45,382 nucleotides of DNA from Yeguia hominis (GCF_014384705.1 NZ_JACRSN010000022.1:1-45382), one strand, 5' to 3'. Numbered from the stretch's first letter, positions 33,901 through 41,662 are shown. Notes: generated by a model not told the origin, from the sequence alone. Numbers and translations are program-made.

Positions 33901-34001
33901 TCCAGACTGTCCTCCTTCTTTTTTTCAGGCCCCATAACAGCTGGACGGATTTCAAAAAATCTGAAAATCCTTATGCATGGCGGGGTCCTTCCGGTTTGCT
34001 T

Positions 34002-34027
34002 GTTCCAAAGAATATACCTTTCGGAAC
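34002..34027. repeat. Inverted repeat upstream of the importer genes
   Basis: GTTCC-AAAG, 7 bases, CTTT-C-GGAAC: a near-perfect interrupted palindrome about 100 bases before the first permease. It could be an operator or part of an RNA structure; no matching copy was seen elsewhere in the window. Confidence 0.35.
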
Positions 34028-34045
34028 ATGATATTTTTTATAACA

Positions 34046-34076
34046 AACAGCTCCCTTTTGAGGGGCTGTTTTTTAT
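34046..34076 (+). terminator. Hairpin with plus-strand T-run after the oxidoreductase gene
   Basis: AACAGCTCC pairs with GGGGCTGTT (9 bp, one T-G pair, 7-base loop), followed by TTTTATT on the plus strand. On the minus strand the tail is TTTGTTATA, a weaker T-tract. Because the genes here run on the minus strand, it may act as a partial terminator between oxidoreductase and importer. Confidence 0.45.
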
Positions 34077-34145
34077 TGGTTTGCTGTTCTAAATGGTATC
34101 ATTTGGGTACAGTGCTCTGCTTTTCCAAGGAAACGTCAGCCTTCC

Positions 34146-35294
34146 CTATTTTGAAAAGACCGAATCCCCCATACTGGATTCCTGTTTCGGAAGCGTCCGG
34201 CGCGGCACATCCGGCAATTCTGCCGATAGCCTTTCGTTGATATCCGCCTTCGGCAAAGGCTCCAGCGGAAGATCCACCCGACGGTGTTCCAATGCGCTGA
34301 TTTCCATGGCTTCCAACGCAGCATAGCCTTCATAGGCTTGCCGAATGTTGCACGGATGAGAAGCGATTTCTCCATCCAGCCAACGGATCAAATCTTCGGT
34401 ATATGTAAGCTGCGCCTCCGGCTGTTCAAGTTCGTCTTTGAAACCATTTTCGCGGCCACCAATCACGTTTCCGCCGGTCTTTGCCGTGCAGGCGCCCCAG
34501 CAGCCGCTGCACTCCGCCCATACATAACCGGTTGTTCCGTAAACCGTCAGACGATCGTCTTCCCAAAACTCGATGGGATAGTCTCCCTTTTCATAATTTT
34601 CCCGGTGATGGTGGAACGGACGGGTAAAATATCCGAATTGCAGCGTGGATCGAACGCCGTTGCCGAGCACCATCTCTCCGAGGAAATAGTCGGGAGACGG
34701 GTGTGTGTCGGCAAGCAATTGCCTGCCATGTACATGGCCGACAACGCTGACCGGTCCAATTCCGTGATTGGCCCAAATCACATAGTCCATATAATGCGTT
34801 CCGAGCTGTGACAGCCACGCCTGACATTCCGCGTTAATCCGCTGCACCTCTCCGAGCTCTCCGCTTTCCAGAATTTCACGCAGTTTTCTGAAATTTTTCA
34901 AATATTTATGCTGATGACAAACCACCGCTTTGATGCCGTGCGCCTCGCAGAGCTCCACCATTTTTTTGGCTTCGTGCAGAGAGGTTGCCATCGGCTTTTC
35001 CATACAGATCGCTTTTACGCCATACCGAACGGCCAATTCGATCATTTCCAGACGAACGGATGGCAACGTACAAAAGGACAAAATCTCCGGCCGCGTTGCC
35101 TTTACCAATGCTTCGGCATCGGTATACCAAGCAGTTTTCGGGATGTCAAACGCCGTACCGATCGTCTCCACACGTTCCGGAAGCACATCGCAGATTCCAG
35201 TCAAATGGATGCGATCCTGCATTTGTAAAAAGCCCTTGATATGGGTGACGCCACGGTTGCCAAGCCCAATTTGTACGGCTGTATATCGTTTCAT
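34146..35294 (-). CDS. Gfo/Idh/MocA-family NAD(P)-dependent oxidoreductase
   Basis: 382 residues. An N-terminal Rossmann fold with 'AVQIGLGNRGVTHIKGF' is followed by the family's catalytic Lys in 'AICMEKPMATSLHEA' and the second-domain 'GTHYMDYVIWAN' His/Asp region. Such enzymes oxidise or reduce sugars, inositols and 3-keto sugars. The start at 35294 has AGGAGGG upstream; an upstream TTG inside the operator is not credible. It is the first minus-strand gene of the locus, from a promoter at 35441-35468. With the hydrolases and the isomerase-like gene it suggests redox processing of a released sugar. The substrate is unknown. Confidence 0.88.
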   Translation of the reverse strand: MKRYTAVQIGLGNRGVTHIKGFLQMQDRIHLTGICDVLPERVETIGTAFDIPKTAWYTDAEALVKATRPEILSFCTLPSVRLEMIELAVRYGVKAICMEKPMATSLHEAKKMVELCEAHGIKAVVCHQHKYLKNFRKLREILESGELGEVQRINAECQAWLSQLGTHYMDYVIWANHGIGPVSVVGHVHGRQLLADTHPSPDYFLGEMVLGNGVRSTLQFGYFTRPFHHHRENYEKGDYPIEFWEDDRLTVYGTTGYVWAECSGCWGACTAKTGGNVIGGRENGFKDELEQPEAQLTYTEDLIRWLDGEIASHPCNIRQAYEGYAALEAMEISALEHRRVDLPLEPLPKADINERLSAELPDVPRRTLPKQESSMGDSVFSK

Positions 35295-35350
35295 ACGAAG
35301 TTCCCTCCTGCGAAAAAGTCCTTGCATTTTCAAAAAATTCGGATGATTCC

Positions 35351-35369
35351 TTGAAAAACGTTTTTTCAA
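35351..35369. promoter_or_regulatory. LacI-type operator upstream of the oxidoreductase gene
   Basis: TTGAAAAACGTTTTTTCAA: arms TTGAAAAA and TTTTTCAA around CGT, sharing the AAAACGTTTT core with sites near the regulator gene and the isomerase-like gene. It lies between the minus-strand promoter and the oxidoreductase start, suited to blocking transcription. A weaker AAAACGTGTT on the minus strand near 35388-35397 may be an auxiliary site. Confidence 0.7.
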
Positions 35370-35435
35370 ACACCGAAAAATTTACAGAACACGTTTTAAC
35401 TTTTTGTAAAAAAGCCAAATTTTGTTTTTTAGCCA

Positions 35436-35468
35436 CGAATATCATATTCGCCAAAAAACAAATCACAA
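35436..35468 (-). promoter_or_regulatory. Promoter of the oxidoreductase operon with overlapping palindrome
   Basis: On the minus strand TTGTGA (35463-35468) and TATGAT (35441-35446) are 16 bases apart. The -10 sits inside a perfect 15-bp palindrome, CGAATAT-c-ATATTCG (35436-35450), distinct from the CG-centred LacI sites, so a second regulator may act here. Confidence 0.5.
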
Positions 35469-35583
35469 ACTCTTTTCGTTGCATTTAATTTACACCATTT
35501 CCATCTAGTTGTCAACATAAGCATTGAAAAAATACAAAAAATTTTTTTGAATTTATAAATTTAACCCAAGTTGAAATTTTCTG

Positions 35584-35612
35584 TTGACAGACAAAAAGCA
35601 AGCTGTTATAAT
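35584..35612 (+). promoter_or_regulatory. Consensus sigma-A promoter of the isomerase-like gene
   Basis: Perfect TTGACA (35584-35589), 17 bases, perfect TATAAT (35607-35612). A consensus this strong normally needs repression, and the operator at 35626-35635 lies right at the predicted transcript start. Confidence 0.88.
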
Positions 35613-35625
35613 AGCCTCGTTTAGT

Positions 35626-35635
35626 AAAACGTTTT
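35626..35635. promoter_or_regulatory. LacI-type operator downstream of the plus-strand promoter
   Basis: AAAACGTTTT within TAGTAAAACGTTTTTTTGA, 13 bases past the -10 box. The same core occurs at 30530-30543 and 35351-35369. Confidence 0.68.
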
Positions 35636-35683
35636 TTTGATGTGGAAATCAATCAAAATAAAATGCAAAGGAGTTTGATGTTC

Positions 35684-36889
35684 ATGGCCAATATTTATGA
35701 GACGCTTTTAACCGAAGGCAAAGGCATTCTTCGTCTGAAGCCCGCCTGGGTTCCGCGTTCTTTCTGCCGTCCTGGACAGCGTCTGAAACTGGATCCCCGG
35801 GATTTGTATGTCTACGGAACAAAGCGCGGTGCGATTGACGAACGCTGGTTTGCTTCCACGACGCCTGCTGACAACGGACCCGGAACACCGCCCGACGAAG
35901 GACTGAGCTATATCGTTTCTGCCGACGGAAAAATGCAGGTCCTTTTAAAGGATGCCGTCGCAGAGCTGAAAGACAAGCTCATCGGAAAAGCACTGTGGGA
36001 CAAATACGGACGCTGGCCGATGTTCTCCAAGTTTTTTGACAACCTCGGGCCGCTGCCGCATCACATTCACCATCGAGAAGCACACGCCGCCCGCGTCGGC
36101 GCATCCGGAAAACCCGAAATGTACTTCTTCCCCGCACAGCACAACAACAATAACGGAGAATTCGCCTGCACCTTCTTTGGTCTGAATGAGGATGTCACCA
36201 AAGAAGACGTCAAAGAGGTCCTCAAAAACTTCACAAAAGGCGACAATCAGCTGTTAGACTGCGCCAAAGCGTATAAACTGACACTCGATACCGGATGGGA
36301 CGTTCCGCCGGGAGTTCTGCATGCGCCGGGCAGTCTCTGCACCTATGAGCCGCAGTTTGCTTCTGACGTCTATGCAATGTACCAGTCCGTTTTGTACGGA
36401 CACCATGTCGTCAGCGAGGATCTTCTTTGGAAGAACACCCCGCCGGAGGAGGTTGGCAACTACGATTACCTGATCGATGTCATCGATTGGGACACCAACG
36501 TGGATCCGGAATTCCACAAGCACCGCTTTATGGCGCCGAAGCCGGTTCGTCCGATGGAAGAAATGCAGAAAGAAGGCTATGTAGAAGAATGGATCTGCTA
36601 CAAGTGCCCGACAGTCTGCGCCAAACGTCTGACCATTCTTCCGGGTGCAACCGTTACCATTAAAGACAGCGCCGCCTACGGATTCATCACCATCCAGGGC
36701 CACGGAACCTGCGGTGTCTGGGAGATCGAATCTCCTGCCATGATTCGGTTCGGCCAGCTGACCAACGACGAATTCTTTGTATCGGAGGATGCCGCCAAAG
36801 CAGGCGTCACCTTTACAAACCCCTCTACTTGCGACCCCATTGTTATGCTCAAGCACTTCTCCGAAAACCCGGATCTCGTAATGGAATAA
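35684..36889 (+). CDS. Cupin-fold sugar isomerase-like protein (mannose-6-phosphate isomerase-like)
   Basis: 401 residues from the ATG at 35684, ten bases after AAAGGAG; the ATG at 35678 is an alternative. It is a cytoplasmic two-cupin protein. The metal-site pattern resembles type I phosphomannose isomerase: 'LPHHIHHREAHAARVG' (HxH), a Glu/Gln in 'EMYFFPAQHNNNNGE' and a His in 'VPPGVLHAPGSL'. The C-terminal cupin has 'TILPGATVTIKDSAAYG'. I infer aldose-ketose isomerisation of a sugar, a sugar phosphate or an oxidised sugar; the exact substrate is unknown. It is divergently transcribed from the oxidoreductase and shares operators with it, so it belongs to the same regulon. It ends in a strong terminator. 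Confidence 0.72.
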   Translation: MANIYETLLTEGKGILRLKPAWVPRSFCRPGQRLKLDPRDLYVYGTKRGAIDERWFASTTPADNGPGTPPDEGLSYIVSADGKMQVLLKDAVAELKDKLIGKALWDKYGRWPMFSKFFDNLGPLPHHIHHREAHAARVGASGKPEMYFFPAQHNNNNGEFACTFFGLNEDVTKEDVKEVLKNFTKGDNQLLDCAKAYKLTLDTGWDVPPGVLHAPGSLCTYEPQFASDVYAMYQSVLYGHHVVSEDLLWKNTPPEEVGNYDYLIDVIDWDTNVDPEFHKHRFMAPKPVRPMEEMQKEGYVEEWICYKCPTVCAKRLTILPGATVTIKDSAAYGFITIQGHGTCGVWEIESPAMIRFGQLTNDEFFVSEDAAKAGVTFTNPSTCDPIVMLKHFSENPDLVME

Positions 36890-36915
36890 CTCGGTTGCAG
36901 CGGCCTCTACGCAAA

Positions 36916-36954
36916 AAAGCCAACGCTTGTTTTCAAGCGTTGGCTTTCCTTTTT
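36916..36954 (+). terminator. Rho-independent terminator after the isomerase-like gene
   Basis: AAAGCCAACGCTTG pairs perfectly with CAAGCGTTGGCTTT (14 bp, loop TTTT), followed by CCTTTTTT. On the minus strand the stem is followed by TTTGC, so it may also serve the convergent gene ending at 36963. Confidence 0.9.
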
Positions 36955-36962
36955 ACTGTGTT

Positions 36963-37493
36963 TTAAAAACGAAATTCCGGCGTTTCGCCGCATAGCAACA
37001 AAACTGTCGAAAGCAGCAAGACCTGCTCTGCAGAATGCGGTTTTTTCAGCCGCACCCGGATATCGCCGGGCTCAATCTCCGTCCCGTCCAGCGCCCGGAC
37101 CGTACGCTGAATGCTTACAGAGGCGCCCGCATCATCCAAACCAGCAAGACTGATCGTGTCCTTGTTGGACATTCCATACGTAATTGCCGACAGTCCGGTT
37201 CCTTTCAAAAACACGGCCGCGCCGGTATGACTCGAGGAAAACACCGGCACCAAGCCGGCAATCGCCTTTTTTTCTCCGTAAAATCGAAAGCTTTTTTTAA
37301 AAAGTAAAATTCCACTTTCCAGAGCGCTGTCCGGCAGCCGTTCGCAATCCAAAAGTAAATACCGCGCCTCACGATCCCCGCCGATTCGGCCTCCGCAAAA
37401 GTATTGCACACCGCCATACGACGACAGGACCGGAATCAGCCAGGACGAAACCGCTGCGTCGGAGGGCTTCCCGCAAAGGATGATGGTCATCAT
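36963..37493 (-). CDS. Uncharacterised 176-residue protein
   Basis: Not confidently recognised. The protein starts MMTIILCGKPSDAA and has an alpha/beta pattern. A conserved-looking block reads 'AITYGMSNKDTISLAGLDD' then 'SIQRTVRALDGTEIEPGDIRV', reminiscent of small Firmicute proteins vaguely like the C-terminal half of Mur ligases, without their nucleotide motifs. The start is doubtful: a stop lies just upstream in frame, the ATGs at 37493 and 37490 lack a ribosome binding site, and the good AGGAGG about 45 bases upstream leads into another frame. It lies downstream of the broken kinase gene on the same strand. Confidence 0.55.
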   Translation of the reverse strand: MMTIILCGKPSDAAVSSWLIPVLSSYGGVQYFCGGRIGGDREARYLLLDCERLPDSALESGILLFKKSFRFYGEKKAIAGLVPVFSSSHTGAAVFLKGTGLSAITYGMSNKDTISLAGLDDAGASVSIQRTVRALDGTEIEPGDIRVRLKKPHSAEQVLLLSTVLLLCGETPEFRF

Positions 37494-37660
37494 TGGCAAA
37501 GGCAGGCGCCCGTTTCATGCACCCGCTTCCTCCTCTCCTTGAGTCTGCATCTACAGTATTCCAATCCAGAGGGAGAATATGTATTCGGTTTCCTTAAGCG
37601 CGGGCGTTTCTGCCATTTTGTACCGCTTTGACCCGGTTTTTCCTTTTAAAAAAGCAGGTG

Positions 37661-38912
37661 TCAAAAAGCACCATTGCAAGGCGCATGCAAGACCGCATCC
37701 GTAATTCCGAGAATTGCTGTTCCAATCAAAGAGATTTCCATCTTTTTGCGGGTCTCTATCGGAATTTCCGGCGCAAAAAACACTTCCCGCATCGGTCTCT
37801 GCACCAGATCCACTACCGGCACCGGTACGCCGAGTTCCGCAAACAGCGCCGTATTTTGCAACCGTTTTTGGACCTCCTGGACAACTTCGGGGAACGAATG
37901 CGGATTCAGCGCAACGTTTCCTTCGAAGACCACATAATACGAATGGAATCCGCGATCTCTGTTCATCTTTACAGCCGTCGCGAGGATCGCATTGGCAAGC
38001 GTAATATGCAGCCGCTGCATTAGCAGGGACGCAAGTGTCTGCAGTTCTGAAAAGGCCTCCTTCGTGACCGCTGCACGCAGCTCCTGCAGCCGCTCATGGC
38101 GAAACGCCTGTTCGTCAATTGTCGACTCCCAAATCCAAGAAACCAGCGCAGAGTCATTGGACGATGCAAAATGCTGCTCTGCCGGAAACGTCTGCAGCGC
38201 CGTTCCCGGCTCCTTTTTCCGTAAATTGATTGCCCGGCGCATCAGGCCATAAAACAAAAGGCCGGAGCATCCGGATTCATAAATATAGCCTTCCGTTTCT
38301 TCCTTGGGAAACAGTTCTTCATCCATGGTCATAATCGGCGTCCGGCTGATAACCCTGCTGATTTGCTCATCCGCAGTTGCCATTCCGGTTCCGCAGACCA
38401 GCAAAAAGGTTTGCTCATCGGGCTTTAAGCCCACAACCTGGCTGACTCCGCCAATGTGCGCTGCGATCGGATCCGCCTGATAGTACAGCCACGGCATCTT
38501 CATCCCGCGTGAAGAGAAATAGCGCTGCATGTTGTTGTGAAAATTCATATCTTCCATAAAGTCCGCCGGACAACGCGCAAGCAGTCCATCAATATTCGGC
38601 ATTTTGGCCGGGTGCTGGGGAATATAGATGAATCTTTTTCGGCGGGCTTTTCAGCGCACGCATGTGATGCACATGGAGATTTCCGTTTTCTGTCGAAGCC
38701 AGAATCAACTTCGTATTAGAGCCGCCGAAGGACAACGCCAGAACCAGACCGTGGTTCTGATAGCGCGCGTCCATTTGGCGCACCAACTGAAACAGCTCCG
38801 CCGAATGCCGAACATAATCATTGCGGTCATCCTGCAGATAGGCTGTCGTCAGGCGTTTCAAATCTGCATCCCCATCACAGAGATTCGTCAATCGTTTCAT
38901 TACCGGTTCCAA
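37661..38912 (-). pseudogene. Hexokinase-like sugar kinase gene with a one-base frameshift
   Basis: Two overlapping frames together make one hexokinase-like protein of about 416 residues. The first (from 38912) carries 'LALSFGGSNTKLILAS', an ATP phosphate-binding loop variant, up to 'ALKSPPKK'. The second carries 'RFIYIPQHPAKMPNIDGLLA' through 'LLVCGTGMATADEQ' (phosphate 2) and 'YIYESGCSGLLFYGLM'. The frame changes at a run of five A (T at 38635-38639 on the plus strand), and removing one A joins them. Either the gene is inactivated or the run was misread. It lies divergent from the GntR gene, so it was probably part of the same sugar pathway. The start is uncertain: a TTG at 38912 or the ATG at 38900. 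Confidence 0.75.
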
Positions 38913-39221
38913 ATCATCACCACTCTCTTTCCATTATCCTGACTCATCACACAGGGAATTTTCTACATTCCTTACCACAAATGGGGTTCTTGACTTTTGC
39001 GCATGTTGATCCAAACCAAAATTCTCTATCCATACAGCTGCAAATCATTCGAGAAAAGAAGCTCCCGGCCGCATGAAGCGTCCCGCACTTTCGCATATTG
39101 TTCCATTTTTATGTTTTATATGTTTTAAAGGAAACTTTCTAAAGTTTTCTGAACGAAAAGGCGGCTGCATCTTGTATTTTTTCAAAAAATGATTTAAACT
39201 GTAAGCATGAGTTTAATAAAG

Positions 39222-39250
39222 TTATATACTTGTATACAGTTGTATAGCAT
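39222..39250. promoter_or_regulatory. Probable GntR operator in the divergent kinase-regulator region
   Basis: ACTTGTATACAGTTGTATA contains a perfect TGTATACA palindrome and a second TTGTATA half. It resembles the core of the 26-bp palindrome at 40265-40290. It overlaps a candidate extended -10 (TGCTATACA, minus strand, 39241-39249) that reads toward the kinase gene, with TTGACA at 39267-39272. The rest of the 505-bp gap (38913-39417) holds no recognisable gene. Confidence 0.5.
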
Positions 39251-39417
39251 ATCATCCGCACAATCTTGTCAAGCATTTTCACAATTTTTGACGGTTGTAC
39301 GGAGGGCCGGGTTGTCTGCTTCTGTGTTTTTTGCGCAGAATACACCTCTGACCCCCAAAAATTTACGATGCCTCTCTTCTTGATGTATCGAAAAATACGC
39401 AATAGGAGCTAAATATC

Positions 39418-40137
39418 ATGCTGGATCGCACAAGCCCCATCCCACTACATGTCCAAATGGAAAATATTCTCCGGGAAAAGCTGGACAGCGGCGAATGGAG
39501 TCCTGGACAAATGATTCCTTCCGAAAATGGGCTCAGCGCGCTGTGTGGAATCAGCCGAATGACCGTGCGCAATGTCATCACCAAACTGGTGCACGAAGAT
39601 CTTCTGGAGCGGATCCCGGGCAAAGGAACCTTTGTCAAACCGCAAAAAATTTCTGCAAATCCGCTTTCCTACGCCGGAATTCGCGAGCAGCTGGAAAAGA
39701 AAGGCTATGAGGTTTCCACAAAGCTGATTTCTATTGAAAAGGAGACTGTTTCCAGCAATATTGCCGCGCGCTTCAGCATTCCCACCGATACCCCGTTTTT
39801 TGTCATCAAACGCCTGCGTTATATTAAAGGCGTTCCGCTCAGCCTGCACGTGTCTTATATTCCGGCGATTCTATGTCCGGATCTGGACCAACAATCCTTG
39901 GAGCGGGAGCAGCTCTGCGTTATTCTCAGCCAAAGCTACGGCTTGATGCCTGCCAAAACAACAGAAACCCTCGAATCTGTCGCTGCAACCAAAGAAGAGG
40001 CGCGCCTTCTTTCTGTACAGGTTGGACATCCGCTTCTCTTGTTGGAGGACACCATTCTGACACAAGAAGACCGGGTTTATGAGTTTTCCAAAGTCATTTT
40101 CCGCGGAGATAAAATCCGTCTCCACCTTTCCTTTTAA
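39418..40137 (+). CDS. GntR-family regulator with UTRA effector domain (HutC type)
   Basis: 239 residues. The N-terminal winged helix-turn-helix ('IPLHVQMENILREKLDSGEW', then 'LSALCGISRMTVRNVITKLV' and 'ERIPGKGTFV') precedes a UTRA ligand domain (about 90-235). This class usually senses a sugar phosphate and represses adjacent catabolic genes. Close relatives of the TreR/NagR sort bind TTGTATATACAA-like palindromes, as found before the next gene. AGGAG lies 10 bases before the ATG. Divergent from the kinase, and followed by a terminator and the transaldolase-like gene. Confidence 0.92.
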   Translation: MLDRTSPIPLHVQMENILREKLDSGEWSPGQMIPSENGLSALCGISRMTVRNVITKLVHEDLLERIPGKGTFVKPQKISANPLSYAGIREQLEKKGYEVSTKLISIEKETVSSNIAARFSIPTDTPFFVIKRLRYIKGVPLSLHVSYIPAILCPDLDQQSLEREQLCVILSQSYGLMPAKTTETLESVAATKEEARLLSVQVGHPLLLLEDTILTQEDRVYEFSKVIFRGDKIRLHLSF

Positions 40138-40169
40138 ATGTCATTTTTTTAATGTCATTTTTTATCTTA

Positions 40170-40204
40170 GAAAGCCGGGGAATCGCCCGGCTTTCTTCTT
40201 TTTT
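40170..40204 (+). terminator. Terminator after the GntR gene
   Basis: GAAAGCCGGG pairs perfectly with CCCGGCTTTC (loop GAATCG), followed by TTCTTTTTT. Just before it is a tandem direct repeat of AATGTCATTTTTT (about 40137-40162). Confidence 0.85.
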
Positions 40205-40264
40205 GTCAAAATAGAAAAAATTTTTTATTTTCTAAAAATAAGACTTGACAAACTTCTCTATGCG

Positions 40265-40290
40265 TTATGTCTTGTATATACAAGACATAA
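40265..40290. promoter_or_regulatory. Perfect 26-bp palindrome, GntR operator of the transaldolase-like gene
   Basis: The half-site TTATGTCTTGTAT and its exact complement meet at the centre. The core TTGTATATACAA matches the operator type known for TreR-like GntR/UTRA regulators. It lies 15 bases after a TTGACA (40245-40250) and 32 bases before the start codon, so bound protein would block the promoter. The exact -10 is unclear; TATAAT at 40291 has no -35 at correct spacing. Confidence 0.8.
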
Positions 40291-40321
40291 TATAATGTTC
40301 AATTTGGGAGGATTTTATAGG

Positions 40322-41662
40322 ATGACAGTCAACGATCTTTCTTCCGGCGAAGGCACGGTTCATATCAACTATCCGCTCCAGGCGCTCAACGCTGCTCCGG
40401 CCAAAGGGCTGGAATCTGCTGTCAATCGCATTGCATCGATTTTACTCAGTGCCGCAGATTATGTGCAGTTAAACGGAAAGGTGCGCTATCTTGGCGTTAC
40501 CGATCGTTTCCGCGATGTCATTGAGACATTCCACCCGGCTGATGGGGAAATTCCTGCAGGATTCCGGATTGAAAGCACCCTGGAAGCAGACGGCCTGCTT
40601 TTGACCGATCTTGTCCGGGATATTTCGTACGATAAGAATGGCGTAAAACGTCCGACCGGCGTAATTTTCTCCGCGGACTCTGCGAACCCCCATGAGGTGG
40701 CGCCGATTGCGCCGCTTCTCGGAAACCTGACCTGCAATCCCGGAATCGTCTACGATCTTTTCATCAATAATCCGGAGGCCAACGTCGGCAACCGTTTTAA
40801 AACCCGTGACGAAGTCATGACCGAACTTGGCCGGATTCTCGGACCGGGCTGCGACATCAGCGTTGAGCTGAACAATCCGTTTGAGGAAGATTTTTCTAAA
40901 ATTCTCGAAGAGTGTGAGCGCTTCAAAGAGATTCTCTCTGAGTACCGGCTCGTCGTCAAGGTTCCGCACACCGGACCGGTTAACCCGGAAAATGTCCCCC
41001 AGCTTCTGTCCGGCGATAAACATCTTGATACCCGCTTCGACCAGGCAACCACTGCAGGCGCGCTGCGCGGCCACAATCTTGCTCTGCGCCTGAGAGAGCA
41101 TGGCTACCGGATCAACTATACCCTAATGTTTGAGCCCTATCAGACCGCAATGGCGCTTCAGGCAAAGCCGTATTTCATCAACAGCTTCATCCGTCACCGT
41201 GCAAAGCAGACGTCAAAAATCAAGCAGCTTCTGGACATCTACAATCTGACCGGCGAAGTTCGGTATCTGGAAGAGCTGCGCACCTTCTTCCTTGCAAATG
41301 ATTATCTCAGCAAAACCGAAACAGACCGCAGCCTTTTCGACGTTCTCAAAATCGCGAAGGATATCGTCGCATATCGCAATATCGAAAACGATGCAGGTGC
41401 AGACGGCTTGGACGGCGTTCGCCACAACCTCCTGCTCCTGCGCAACACCAACCTGCGCGATACCCGTTTGATTATCTGCTCCATGGAGGGCGAATACAAC
41501 TATCCGGATATCGACCGCTTACTCGCAGAATATGCTTACCGTGATGTCGCGGATCGCGTCATTATCACAGCAGAACCGCAGTATCTCGCACGGTTTACCT
41601 CTGCAAATCAGGTTGTTTCCTATCAGCGCCGCTTTATGAACGCAGTCGACAGCGCGAAATAA
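40322..41662 (+). CDS. Atypical transaldolase/fructose-6-phosphate aldolase-like protein
   Basis: 446 residues, cytoplasmic. The middle carries the transaldolase barrel signatures. The Schiff-base Lys is in 'EYRLVVKVPHTGPVNP', followed by 'LREHGYRINYTLMFEPYQTAMAL' and 'YFINSFIRHR', which correspond to the 'KIPxTxEG', 'INVTLIFS' and 'ISPFVGR' segments of the family. N- and C-terminal extensions make it longer than the 210-330 residues of classical members. I infer a class I aldolase reaction on a sugar phosphate. GGGAGG lies ten bases before the ATG. The adjacent GntR regulator, the 26-bp operator and the kinase support a shared sugar pathway. Confidence 0.75.
   Translation: MTVNDLSSGEGTVHINYPLQALNAAPAKGLESAVNRIASILLSAADYVQLNGKVRYLGVTDRFRDVIETFHPADGEIPAGFRIESTLEADGLLLTDLVRDISYDKNGVKRPTGVIFSADSANPHEVAPIAPLLGNLTCNPGIVYDLFINNPEANVGNRFKTRDEVMTELGRILGPGCDISVELNNPFEEDFSKILEECERFKEILSEYRLVVKVPHTGPVNPENVPQLLSGDKHLDTRFDQATTAGALRGHNLALRLREHGYRINYTLMFEPYQTAMALQAKPYFINSFIRHRAKQTSKIKQLLDIYNLTGEVRYLEELRTFFLANDYLSKTETDRSLFDVLKIAKDIVAYRNIENDAGADGLDGVRHNLLLLRNTNLRDTRLIICSMEGEYNYPDIDRLLAEYAYRDVADRVIITAEPQYLARFTSANQVVSYQRRFMNAVDSAK

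Noticed and set aside
38589..38650. Programmed ribosomal frameshift in the kinase-like gene
   Set aside because: The needed shift is +1 (or -2), and the run is only five A, which is not a standard -1 slippery heptamer. A plain indel is simpler.
40291..40296. TATAAT just after the 26-bp palindrome as the -10 of the transaldolase-like gene
   Set aside because: No -35 box lies at 16-18 bases upstream. The TTGACA is about 40 bases away, so the match may be chance in A+T-rich DNA.
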